From Streptomyces sp. 135 (GTDB lineage: Bacteria; Actinomycetota; Actinomycetes; Streptomycetales; Streptomycetaceae): a stretch of 64,000 bases of DNA. A model generated the notes under the pieces. That model had not been told where the DNA came from and made no database searches. It saw only the letters and a program-made list of their open reading frames with translations. Below, piece by piece: positions 33,943-42,093 of the stretch. Position numbers and translations under genes: made by a program. The DNA is taken from NCBI RefSeq assembly GCF_020026305.1, contig NZ_CP075691.1:8735415-8799414 (forward strand), in the 5' to 3' direction. Numbering within the stretch: the first letter of the stretch is position 1; each line of letters begins with the position of its first letter.

Positions 33943-35164
33943 ATGGAAGAGCCGGAGCAGCAGGACAGCGACGAAGACGTAAAGCCGGACGACGCCGAAG
34001 CCGAGGCGACCAGCGGCGTACGGCCGATCAGCCACCCGATCCTGCGGGACTACGGCCCGCTGGGGCCCGCGCGAGCGCAGATGACCGACATGAATCGCAT
34101 GCGGGAACCCGATGCTGCACGCGGTGGCGCGGAAGAATGCCTTTATCGCAGCGTCGGCGGTGACCTCGATGGCGGCTCAAAGGCAGTCGTTCCTGAACTC
34201 CGTACAGGCCGCCACCCGGCCGACGACGAACGTAAAGATCGTGCTGGACGCGTTGGCCTCGATGGCGACCCAGCAGCAGTCGTTCCTGAACTCCGTACAG
34301 GCCGCCACCCGGCCGACGACGAGCATTCTCAGCAGCTCGGTGCGGTCGTTCCAGCGCAACTGGATATCGTCGTACACATCGCCGCTGAGTTCCCTCACCC
34401 TGCAAACGGACTCGTTCCAGTCCTCGCTGCATCAGATCGCCGGCACGATCAGCCGCGTCTTCACCGAGGACCTGTTCAGCAGGTTCGACACGCTGCGCTG
34501 GCTGTTCCGGGAGTGGCTGCCCGACAATCTGCGCGACGTCGACGCCGGGCTGTGGATATGGCTGCTGCGTATCAGCGCGAAGGACGGTACCTGCCTGGCT
34601 TGGGCTCCGCGTGCTGAGATCGTCGCGGAACTCCTGGCGCTACGCCATTCCAAGGACCGGCAGAGCTGCCTGATGGAGCACCGCCCAGAAGTGGTGGAGG
34701 ACGTTGAGACAAGCCTCAAGGAGGTCGATCACCCCGACCTGCTCGACCTACGGGAACTCACGCTCCAGGCCGCCGCCTGTATCCGCGATGGCCACGATTC
34801 ACCAGCGCAGGCACGGCTGGCCAACGTTCTGGACACCACCATGCGCGCCCACGGCCACGCCTGGCTGCGCAGCTACTTCCCCCAGGGGGCGTTCCCGCCC
34901 AGCCCAAACACCGGCAGCCACAAAATGATCGCGGGAGCACACAGCACCTACTCGGGATCACCCCAGTTGCGCATGCTGGGCCCCTACCTGCTGGTCAACG
35001 CAATGAAGAACGTCTTCAGTGGTTTTGACCGTCAACACACGCTCAACCGACACCTGGGCTCGCACAAGGCCTCCTCCAATTCCTACCGCAGTGAGTTCGC
35101 CTTCGCAGCACTGCTCAACACCCAAGCGCTGCTGCGCCTGGTGGACCGTTACCTGTATGCCTGA
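33943..35164 (+). pseudogene. Hypothetical protein with 31-residue tandem repeats, apparent frameshift
   Basis: The first frame (ATG 33943; GTG 33913 also possible) encodes an acidic N terminus (MEEPEQQDSDEDVKPDDAEA ... ARAQMTDMNRMREP). At about 34107 coding sense moves to another frame that starts ATG 34112 and runs to 35164: two copies of SMA-Q-QSFLNSVQAATRPTT, then a large helical domain (WLFREWLPDNLRDVDAGLWI; FAFAALLNTQALLRLVDRYL). One extra C in the CCC run would explain the shift. Alternatively translation starts at 34112 (GGGAA upstream), giving 350 residues. No family recognised. Confidence 0.55.
34164..34322 (+). repeat. Intragenic tandem repeat, 93-bp period
   Basis: A 66-bp block (34164-34229) recurs at 34257-34322; the inner 46 bp are identical. 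Encodes the QSFLNSVQAATRPTT repeat. The perfect core suggests recent duplication or ongoing copy-number change. Confidence 0.8.
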
Positions 35165-35237
35165 TGTCTGTCGCGCCCACATCACGTAGGCAGCCGGATC
35201 GCAGGGGCCCTGTGTCACCGTCCTGTGAGGTGACCGC

Positions 35238-35513
35238 TCAGAGCGGGGCGAGGATCATAAGGATCTCGTCGTGATCGTCGCCCGCGCTGAGCCGGAGGGC
35301 GCCGGGCCATCGGCCGATTTCTTTCCAGCCGAGCCGCCATTAGAAGCCCTCCAGACCAACGCCGTCGCGGACGGCAAGGTGCAGTTGCTCCAGGCCCATC
35401 TCGTCCCTGGCAACTCTGCGCGTCTCCTCCATGAGAGCCTGTCCGATGCCTAGTCCTCGCAGGTCAGTGCGAGTTGCGGCGGCAGCGTCGTAGACACGCT
35501 GAAAGACCGCCCG
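35238..35513 (-). pseudogene. GNAT acetyltransferase C-terminal fragment with in-frame stop
   Basis: RVYDAAAATRTDLRGLGIGQ contains the acetyl-CoA loop (RGLGIGQAL), followed by ARDEMGLEQLHLAVRDG; then a TAA at about 35340, after which the same frame continues WRLGWKEIGRWPGALRL to a stop at 35238. A native F-Y-GRLGWK would need only two compensating base changes. The N-terminal half is missing. Confidence 0.55.
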
Positions 35514-36251
35514 CTCGTGGGGGTGGGCGACGGAGTATGTCGCGCGCCGCGGAACAGTGTGGTGAGCATGAGTGCCAGCTGGGGGCCGGTCAGGCCGACC
35601 GGCTGCAGATCCCGGCCTCCACCGCCGGCGTCCCGGCCGGGCAAGGGAACGATGTTGTGGCGGCGGGCGCACTGGGAGTGGATGGCCCGCCATGTGTCTC
35701 CTGCGCAGACGAGGTCGACCGAAGCCGCCCTGGCGGCTTTGACCAGGCGCTCCTTGTGCTTGCCGGTGGCCACTGCCACCAGGTTGTCGAACACGCTTGG
35801 TTCCCCAAAGATGGGTCGGGCGTTCCGTGGCCCCGGACACGGGAACATGGGCAGGCGGATCAGGTCTCGGAGACGTCGCTGCTCGAGGTTTGCTCAGGCG
35901 GCGGAGCAGCTGCTCTGCGCGAATGAGCGCGGCAATGGCGATGACGGTGCCGGTGAGCATGACCAGCCAGGCAGCGGCCTGCCACGTCGACTCGGTGGGC
36001 AGCACGCGCGGCGTGAACACCGCCATCACAATGGCGAGCGCGCTGATGGCAACCAGCCAGACGAGTCTCATCGCATTCGGGTGCAGGGTGTCGAGCAGTT
36101 GCGGCGCGAGGGCCGGCGGCAGGAGCCACAGGCCGGTGATACCGATGGTCGTGATCATCACGGTCAGCAGCAGAGCGACGAAGTCCTGGTGCGCGGAGTT
36201 GAAGAAGCCAGCCATCAGGGACAGGGCGACGACGAAGATAAAGCGCCGCAC
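35340..36251 (-). CDS. Membrane protein fused in frame to unrelated tail
   Basis: From ATG 36251 about 127 residues look genuine: four hydrophobic helices (FIFVVALSLMAGFFNSAH; FVALLLTVMITTIGITGLWL; LVWLVAISALAIVMAVF; WLVMLTGTVIAIAALIRA). After about 35870 the frame crosses the shadow of another gene fragment and then the GNAT fragment to the stop at 35340. The intended C terminus is therefore lost. Probably a decayed gene; the four-TM part could still insert in the membrane. Confidence 0.4.
   Translation of the reverse strand: MRRFIFVVALSLMAGFFNSAHQDFVALLLTVMITTIGITGLWLLPPALAPQLLDTLHPNAMRLVWLVAISALAIVMAVFTPRVLPTESTWQAAAWLVMLTGTVIAIAALIRAEQLLRRLSKPRAATSPRPDPPAHVPVSGATERPTHLWGTKRVRQPGGSGHRQAQGAPGQSRQGGFGRPRLRRRHMAGHPLPVRPPPQHRSLARPGRRRWRPGSAAGRPDRPPAGTHAHHTVPRRATYSVAHPHERAVFQRVYDAAAATRTDLRGLGIGQALMEETRRVARDEMGLEQLHLAVRDGVGLEGF
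35450..35848 (-). pseudogene. Unidentified gene fragment
   Basis: A minus frame starting MFPCPGPRNARPIFGEPSVF, with coherent text VAVATGKHKERLVKAARAAS and DLVCAGDTWRAIHSQCARRH, fading out toward 35520. Codon use is good for the first about 80 codons only. No family recognised. It overlaps the tail of the membrane frame and lies next to the GNAT fragment: part of a three-gene mosaic. Confidence 0.35.
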
Positions 36252-36584
36252 CTCGCCGGACGGCTACCGCCGCGCAATCGAGGCGCGCCGCCAAGCCGCC
36301 CGGCCGTCCCGGACGACACACCGGCTCCGATCGACCAGGCCCGCGTCGAGCGCCGCCGTCAGGCCGCGGCCACCGAGGCCGCCGCCCTGCGCCGGGCGAG
36401 GCAGAAGCGCGCGGCCCGTGAGCTGGGGACAACCGCCGACCTCCCCCTGCCGATTTCCCTGCGCGACACGGCCTGAGTAGATCAGCACCTCCTGTTACTG
36501 GTGGTTGTCGCGGCGTAGCGTGACGGGTACACGTCTGGTACACCGTGCGCCGCTGCCGCGGTGAGCGTCGAAAGAGGGGGAGTC
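36252..36584. other. Gene-poor 330 bp upstream of the kinase
   Basis: A plus frame ending at 36476 has an Ala/Arg-rich helical tail (VERRRQAAATEAAALRRARQ) that could be the C-terminal remnant of a lost gene; no start or family is visible. The segment 36480-36580 should hold the kinase promoter. Confidence 0.35.
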
Positions 36585-37745
36585 GTGCGGGCAGGGACCG
36601 TGCTGGACGGCCGCTACCGACTGATCGAACCGATCGGTGCGGGCGGCTTCGGTCAGGTCTGGAAGGCGCACGACCCCAAGGTCGACCGGCAGGTGGCGGT
36701 CAAGGTCCTCACCGGCGACGGCGGCGCGGACCACGACCGGCAGGTGGCCCGGTTCGCCCGCGAGGCTGCGGTCGCCGGCGGTCTGTCCCACCCCCGCATC
36801 GTCATCGTGCACGACTTCGGATCCGCGGTGTACGACGGGCTCCGGCACGCCTATCTGGTGATGCAGCTGCTGCCCGGCAAGTCGCTCAGCACGGTCCTCG
36901 AGGCCGGGCGGCTCTCCCTGTCGAAAGCCATGTACACGGCGGCCTGCGTCGCCGACGCCCTGGAGGCCGCGCACGAAGCGGGCCTGACCCACCGGGACAT
37001 CAAGCCGTCCAACATCATCGTCCGCTCCACCGGCGAGGCCACGGTCGTCGACTTCGGTATCACCCGCAGCAGTGACGCCCGGCACGACATCACCACCACC
37101 GGCGTCCTGATCGGTACCCCCGCCTACATGGCCCCCGAGGCCCTGTCCGGCACGTTCGACCACCGCTCCGACATGTACTCCCTGGGCTGCGTGCTCTACG
37201 AGATGGTCACCGGCCGCCGGCCCTTCACCGGCACCTCCTGGCGCCTGGTCAACCAGCACCTCACCGAAGATCCGGCGCCGCTGCGCACCCTTCGTCCGGA
37301 CGCCCCCGCAGAGCTGGAGCGGTTCACCGCCCGGCTCCTGGCAAAGGACCCTGCCCAGCGCCCGGCCAGTGGGCAGGTGTGGGCCGCTCTCAAAGAGATC
37401 AACGACCGTTACTTCGGGGCCACCCTGCCCAGCCGCGGCAAGGACCTCGCCCACGACATCGACGTCACCCCGGCGGAGGCCACCCACGGCGCGGTCATCC
37501 CCCTGCGGATCACCGCGCACAAACCGTGCCCCGCCTGCGCCACCAGGACAGACGAGAAGGCGGCCCGGTCCTGCACGACCTGTGAAGGGGGAGGCCGGCT
37601 CATCCGGGAGCAGCACACCTACAAGGTCCGCATCCCAGCGGGCATCCGCGACGGCCAGAAGGTACGGATCCGCGAGCTCGGTGGCCCCGGCAAGCACGGC
37701 GGTGCGCCCGGCGACATGTACGTCACCGTGCACATCATCGACTGA
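36585..37745 (+). CDS. Ser/Thr protein kinase fused to DnaJ-type C-terminal domains
   Basis: 386 residues. GTG 36585 has GAGGGGGAG just upstream and is preferred to GTG 36561. Kinase domain (about 8-275): IGAGGFGQVWKA loop, VAVK Lys about 40, HRDIKPSN with catalytic Asp about 138, DFG at 156-158, TPAYMAPEA. Then instead of a membrane segment and sensor comes a J-domain-less DnaJ: DLAHDIDVTPAEATHG (CTD-I), a reduced zinc finger CPAC...CTTCEGGG (two of the four usual CxxCxGxG units), and YKVRIPAGIRDGQKVRIREL ... GDMYVTVHI (CTD-II). The protein is soluble. Role inferred: substrate- or unfolded-protein-sensing kinase. Not seen in the classical PASTA-type kinases. Confidence 0.88.
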   Translation: MRAGTVLDGRYRLIEPIGAGGFGQVWKAHDPKVDRQVAVKVLTGDGGADHDRQVARFAREAAVAGGLSHPRIVIVHDFGSAVYDGLRHAYLVMQLLPGKSLSTVLEAGRLSLSKAMYTAACVADALEAAHEAGLTHRDIKPSNIIVRSTGEATVVDFGITRSSDARHDITTTGVLIGTPAYMAPEALSGTFDHRSDMYSLGCVLYEMVTGRRPFTGTSWRLVNQHLTEDPAPLRTLRPDAPAELERFTARLLAKDPAQRPASGQVWAALKEINDRYFGATLPSRGKDLAHDIDVTPAEATHGAVIPLRITAHKPCPACATRTDEKAARSCTTCEGGGRLIREQHTYKVRIPAGIRDGQKVRIRELGGPGKHGGAPGDMYVTVHIID

Positions 37746-37929
37746 TTAGCTGAGGAGCCTCTGAACCACTTGCGGGTAGGACCGCGTCAGGGGAGCGGCG
37801 AGGGCGCTTTCTCGGCCAATGCCCATGAGGAATCAGGCAGGAAGGGCCGCTCTGGACGTGCCGCCCACCGGTGCGTCCCATGATCTGACCTGGGGACGAA
37901 GCGGCCCCGGGACGGTGAGGAGCAGCGGT

Positions 37930-38839
37930 ATGGGCGTGAGTAATAGCTACCTGTCCAGGACGGAGGTCCAGCGGCTGCTGGGCATCAACTCCTTCGGGCT
38001 GTGGCGGCTGGTGAGGAAGTACGACGACTTCCCCCAGCCGACCGAACCGCCGCACGATCCGCTGGCGGCCTTCGGCAGCCGGAAGGAGCCCGAGGAGATC
38101 TGGGACGGCTTCCAGGTCTACCAGTGGGGCGGCCAACACCCCGGAGTTCGCCCACCGCGGCGCCGTACTGCTGCGCCCGCTCCCCGAGGACCTGCCGCCC
38201 GGCCGGTGGGCCGGCTACAAGGACACCGTGCGCGGCCCCGCGCATGACTGGCACACCGCCCTCGGCGTGATCCGGATCGTGCACTGCGACGACCGCAAGG
38301 TCGCCACCGACGTCGCCACCGAGGTCGCCGGCAGCGGCAACCCCGACGGCGTCGTCACCGTCTGCGCCCTGTACGGGGACATGAGCTTCCGCGGGCCGGC
38401 GCTGGTCGCGGCCGACACCGCGCACCCGGGCATCGAATACGAGGCCGACTGGGGCGACGTCGCCGCCCTCGCCGGGCACGACCTGCCCTGGTGGCCCGAC
38501 CTGCTGCGCCTGCCGCACCTGATCCGGGCCTGGCAGCCCGGCGCCCCCGATCTTTCCTCGGTTGGACCGAGTGACCCCCACCGCCCGCAGCAGCCCGCAC
38601 AGGTCAGGGCCGATGGTGTTCGGGTTGCGTCCCAACGCGACGGCCAGGTCACGGGATGCCATCTCCTGTTCCGGCGGCCACGACCACGTAGGCGCGTGCG
38701 AGCAGCGCCGGGACGCCCTGCTCCTCGATGGCGGCATGAGGGCGCTGAGCTGTCTTGTCTGCTGGGCCAAGGTGATGCGGCATCTGTCACGCCCGGGAGT
38801 GAATCCGGCACAGAGGCCGAACCGACCGCATTCTCGTAA
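37930..38839 (+). pseudogene. Hypothetical protein with single-base frameshift and chimeric end
   Basis: ATG 37930 starts MGVSNSYLSRTEVQRLLGIN, an excisionase-like HTH opening, and continues to WDGFQVYQWG. At about 38127 coding moves frame: AANTPEFAHRGAVLLRPLPE ... ALGVIRIVHCDDRKVATDVA ... HDLPWWPDLLRLPHLIRAWQ. One extra G in a GGGG run explains it. From about 38553 the text stops resembling protein and the DNA carries a minus-strand remnant instead, so the native C terminus is also lost. Family not recognised. Confidence 0.55.
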
Positions 38840-38853
38840 GCGTCAGCAGGAGC
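38553..38853 (-). pseudogene. Fragment of a plasmid-transfer or DNA-translocase-type protein
   Basis: On the minus strand, in two frames, IEEQGVPALLARAYVVVAAG and SRDLAVALGRNPNTIGPDLC then GLLRAVGVTRSNRGKI form a winged-helix-like C-terminal region reminiscent of DNA-binding tails of Streptomyces plasmid-transfer/FtsK-type proteins. About 85 codons remain. Tentative. Confidence 0.35.
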
Positions 38854-39071
38854 ATGAGCTACGACGCACACCTCACCCAGCCGGGCCTGGCCTGGCCTGG
38901 ATCACCATCCACTCGGCGGACCTTGACACGGTCAACGCCGTGGCGTACGCGATCGCCGCGCATCTCAACGCCACCGGTCCCAGCCAGCCCCACCGGGTTC
39001 CCGGGGAAGCCGGGTTCTGCGTCAGCCAGTACGCCCATGCTCAGCCACCGACCCCGCAAGGTGATGCATAG
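38854..39071 (+). pseudogene. DUF6207-like protein with 5-bp duplication frameshift
   Basis: ATG 38854 gives MSYDAHLTQPGLAW, then a CCTGG duplication (CCTGGCCTGG at about 38890) shifts frame; the second frame continues ITIHSADLDTVNAVAYAIAA and HRVPGEAGFCVSQYA to a stop at 39069. The EPGLA...VEI...PGxPG layout fits DUF6207 proteins. Removing five bases restores one frame of about 70 codons. Confidence 0.5.
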
Positions 39072-39512
39072 CCACGAGCCCATACGGGGTGGCGTGCCGC
39101 ACCGCCTTCTTCAGCGGTCCAGGACGTGTGCGTCGCGGATGGCGAGCACCATGTACAGGCATGGCGCCGGACCGACGACGGGCAACTCGCAGGCGGTCAC
39201 GGGCGTCGTGGTTCTCCCAGGCGGGGACGATCGCGTCCTGGCCGACCTCGAGCGGGTGCATCAGATCCACCCGACCAACTCGCCCCGCACCAGCGTTTGC
39301 GCGACACGACCCCTCGTCCATCTGGCGGTGTACGCGCTCTTCATCCCACCGATTTGGTCGGCCTACATCCGTGTTTCGGAGCCTGCGGAAATGAATTCAT
39401 TCCGTTTTCAAGGATTACTGATGTTGATGTCCAGCCGGGACGGGCTAGCAATTCGAGCCACGGCCCAAAAAAATCCAGGGACAGGCAGTCGGTGCGATGT
39501 CATGGTCGAGTC
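39072..39512. other. Gene-poor 440 bp
   Basis: A minus frame at 39022-39321 and plus frames across it give text without recognisable domains. The last 120 bp are AT-richer (ATTCATTCCGTTTTCAAGG) and are the likely promoter of the secreted protein at 39513. Confidence 0.35.
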
Positions 39513-39959
39513 ATGAAGAAGATCTCCACATTAGCCACGGCGTCGCTCGCAGCAAGCACGCTTCTCGTCGGCCTTGCCACACCCGTGCAGGCGGCTCCTG
39601 ACTGGAACAAGCGCATCAGATGCAAGCAGAAGGACTGGGAAGGCAGAAACATCCCGACCCGTTACGGCAACAGTAAGTTCGGCTGGAACCACTTCACTCA
39701 CAAACATAATATCAAGAATTGCAAGGTCGTCGAAGGCCCACTCAACGGAAAGCCCGACAAGACAGACGGCGCACGGCTCGAGTACTACGGTATCGCCACC
39801 AACGGCAGCCGCCACGTGAAGATCGTCGTCATCGTCCAGTGGGCCCGTAAGACGAGCGATGGGGACTACGATGCAGGCCGAGGTCAGAAGATCGGCGTCA
39901 TCAACGCGTTCTGCAAGAACCAGCCCCGCAACAAGTGTCCAAACTGGGTAAGTGAATGA
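39513..39959 (+). CDS. Small secreted basic protein
   Basis: 148 residues from ATG 39513. KKISTLATASLAASTLLVGL followed by TPVQA is a Sec signal peptide; mature about 118 residues, basic, with four Cys (IRCKQKDW, NCKVVEG, FCKNQPRNKC), so probably two disulfides. Ends NKCPNWVSE. Lower GC than neighbours. The stop overlaps the next ATG (ATGA), giving coupled translation with a cytoplasmic protein: an arrangement seen in toxin-immunity pairs, though no toxin domain is recognised. Confidence 0.7.
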   Translation: MKKISTLATASLAASTLLVGLATPVQAAPDWNKRIRCKQKDWEGRNIPTRYGNSKFGWNHFTHKHNIKNCKVVEGPLNGKPDKTDGARLEYYGIATNGSRHVKIVVIVQWARKTSDGDYDAGRGQKIGVINAFCKNQPRNKCPNWVSE

Positions 39960-40603
39960 CATCCACGCACGATGAGATCGCGGAGCAGCAGGCGGACCTC
40001 ACCCGCCTGCTGCTCCACCATGTCCACGCACCGGTCACCGGCACACACTTCATCCGGGGCGTCCTACCCGCACCTGCCTCATCTGCGGTCATCCGGATTG
40101 TCATGGGTGAAGCGAGCGCTTACACGCCGGACGAGTTGATCGCCTACGAAATCCCTCTGCAATGGGACAAGGAACCAGCCACGGCGCAGGAGGTTACGGC
40201 GCTTCTGCGTACCCTCGTCACCGGTACTCGCATCTACTCAAGTGATCACATCACCCAGGTGATGGGCATGGTCCTCGTCCGCGTAGACCCCTCAGCCCTG
40301 GACGCACCGGGCCCCACCACGGATGACCGTGCTCTCGGGATCCTGCGCTGCTTCGCTCAGCCATACACGGACGAGAAGCCCAGCCTTCTGCTACGTGGAT
40401 TCTGCTTCCTGGACCAGGACCGACTACGTCTGTACCTCCACCCGGCAGAGACCCCCGAGGCCGTCGCCGTCGACGTACGCCCGTCAAACGCCACCACCGC
40501 CTTGCTCGCCTCCCTGCCGTCGCTGCTCGACGAGGAGCAGTACTGGACAGATGATGACTCCGATCCGCACTGCACCCACGTCGTGAACTTCACCGACTGG
40601 TAG
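39956..40603 (+). CDS. Cytoplasmic protein coupled to the secreted protein
   Basis: 215 residues, ATG 39956 overlapping the upstream stop by 4 bp. No signal peptide. Alpha/beta, acidic protein: YTPDELIAYEIPLQWDKEP, ITQVMGMVLVRVDPSALDAP, AVAVDVRPSNATTALLASLP, ending HVVNFTDW. No family recognised. Because it is translated from the same mRNA as a small exported basic protein, an immunity or chaperone-like role is a reasonable hypothesis only. Confidence 0.65.
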   Translation: MTSTHDEIAEQQADLTRLLLHHVHAPVTGTHFIRGVLPAPASSAVIRIVMGEASAYTPDELIAYEIPLQWDKEPATAQEVTALLRTLVTGTRIYSSDHITQVMGMVLVRVDPSALDAPGPTTDDRALGILRCFAQPYTDEKPSLLLRGFCFLDQDRLRLYLHPAETPEAVAVDVRPSNATTALLASLPSLLDEEQYWTDDDSDPHCTHVVNFTDW

Positions 40604-40650
40604 CCCAGAAGGTATGCGTGCGGTCCGGGGGAGGCCCGCGGTGTGGGGGG

Positions 40651-40890
40651 CTATTCCGCCGGGTCCTCGTCGGCGTGCCGCACTGCCTTCTTCACGGCCT
40701 GCTCAACCTCGTGCCGCGGCTGGCCGGTGGCTTTGGCGTGCGCGGTGACGGCGGCCTGGAAGGCGGCTGCCGCCTCGTACCAGCTGCGCCACTGCGCCTG
40801 GTACTCCTCGCCGACCAGGCCCGCGAGCTTCGCTCGTGCTTCTTCGGCGGAGCGTTCCAGCTTGATCAGTTCATCGGAGATGTCTGCCAC
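40651..40890 (-). CDS. Small helical protein, paralogue of 21001-21240
   Basis: 79 residues from GTG 40890 (VADISDELIKLERSAEEARA), chosen by alignment with the paralogue's ATG; an upstream in-frame ATG at 41007 gives a non-matching extension. Ends VKKAVRHADEDPAE. Function unknown. Confidence 0.6.
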   Translation of the reverse strand: MADISDELIKLERSAEEARAKLAGLVGEEYQAQWRSWYEAAAAFQAAVTAHAKATGQPRHEVEQAVKKAVRHADEDPAE

Positions 40891-41066
40891 GGTCACGGAT
40901 CTTAAGCCGGGCCGCCCGCTTTCCAGTTCGATCTGCTGGTCGTGTCCGGCTCTGGTGTGGCACGGTTCGCCGGTACGACCTTTGCGCTCGCGCGGGTGAC
41001 GCTCCACCCGAACCGTCCCCGGCGGCCGGCGGGCGCCGGTATGACCAGGTTGTGGTCACCACTTGT

Positions 41067-41723
41067 ATGCGCGCGGCCCTGGCCGCAGCCTTCCTCGCCC
41101 TGCCCCTCACCACGATGTCGGCGGCCTCGGCCGCCGACGCTGACCTGGTCGCGTTTCCGATGACGCTGGAGCAGGCGGTCGCCGCTCTGCCGAGGGCCGC
41201 GGAGTCACGGGAGGGATACCAGCGCTCCCGGTTCCAGCACTGGACCGACGAGGACCGTGATGGGTGCAACACCCGCGAGGAGGTCCTCATCGCCGAGTCC
41301 CGCACCGCCCCGACCATCGCAGCGGGCTGCAAGGTCACCGCAGGGGAGTGGCACTCGTACTACGACGGCGAGACCCTCACCCAGCCCCGCGGCCTGGACA
41401 TCGCCCACATGGTGCCCCTCGCCGAGGCCTGGGACTCCGGCGCCAGCACGTGGAGCACAAAGCGCCGCAAGGCCTACGCCAACGACCTCGGTGACGAGCG
41501 GTCGCTGGTGGCCGTGACCGCGCGCAGCAACCGGTCGAAGTCCGACCAGGACCCGGCCGAATGGCAGCCGCCGCTCGCCGATGCCCGCTGCACTTACACC
41601 ACGCACTGGGTGGCGACCAAGCTCCGGTGGGGCCTGTCCGTCGACAAGGCCGAGCGGCAGGCGCTGCGGGAGCTGGCTGCCGGGTGCGGGCAGGAGACGG
41701 TGAAGTACGAACCCGCCGGCTGA
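41067..41723 (+). CDS. Secreted HNH-family endonuclease
   Basis: 218 residues from ATG 41067 (GTG 41052 also in frame), chosen because MRAALAAAFLALPLTTMSAA is a signal peptide. The mature domain has the Streptomyces secreted nuclease pattern: DEDRDGCNTREEVLI, GETLTQPRGLDIAHMVPLAE with the catalytic His of D-x-x-H, GASTWSTKRRKAYANDL, and VTARSNRSKSDQDPAEW. Distant relative of GmrSD/DUF1524 HNH nucleases. Extracellular DNA degradation is likely. A deleted duplicate lies at 46263-46496. Confidence 0.85.
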   Translation: MRAALAAAFLALPLTTMSAASAADADLVAFPMTLEQAVAALPRAAESREGYQRSRFQHWTDEDRDGCNTREEVLIAESRTAPTIAAGCKVTAGEWHSYYDGETLTQPRGLDIAHMVPLAEAWDSGASTWSTKRRKAYANDLGDERSLVAVTARSNRSKSDQDPAEWQPPLADARCTYTTHWVATKLRWGLSVDKAERQALRELAAGCGQETVKYEPAG

Positions 41724-42093
41724 GCCTGGCCCCCGCTCCGGCGTCTGCCGGGCAGGGGCGCCCGGCGTGATCGCAGACCGGGTCCGGCTCCGGCGCGGGG
41801 TGCCGCGGCGGGGCGATTGAGCCGTCAATTGCCGCTCGGGCAGGGCGGACCTGAAGGTTCCCGGTCACCTTGTCGCCAGTGCAGGGTGCGCAGGGTGCAA
41901 CTGCCGTGGTGGGACGGGTGGTTGCCGCACGTTTCAGGCCGCCTCGCCCTGAGCATGGAGAGAGGCCGATTCCCTCTCGTGTAGTACGTGCGTTCGAGGG
42001 AATCGTGGCGTGTCCCAAGTGGCTGTGTGTCAGGTTGTGGGCCTTTCGTGACCACTGGGGTCTGCGAGATGTGTCTTCCTGTGGGGGGAAGCC
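41724..42093. other. Upstream region of the RHS gene, no gene
   Basis: No coding sense. It ends with CTGTGGGGGGAAGCC immediately before the TTG start at 42094, a strong ribosome site. No operator recognised. Confidence 0.45.

Noticed and set aside
39022-39321. Minus-strand 99-codon frame
   Set aside because: Has some protein-like text but no start signal or domain; equally open frames exist on the other strand.
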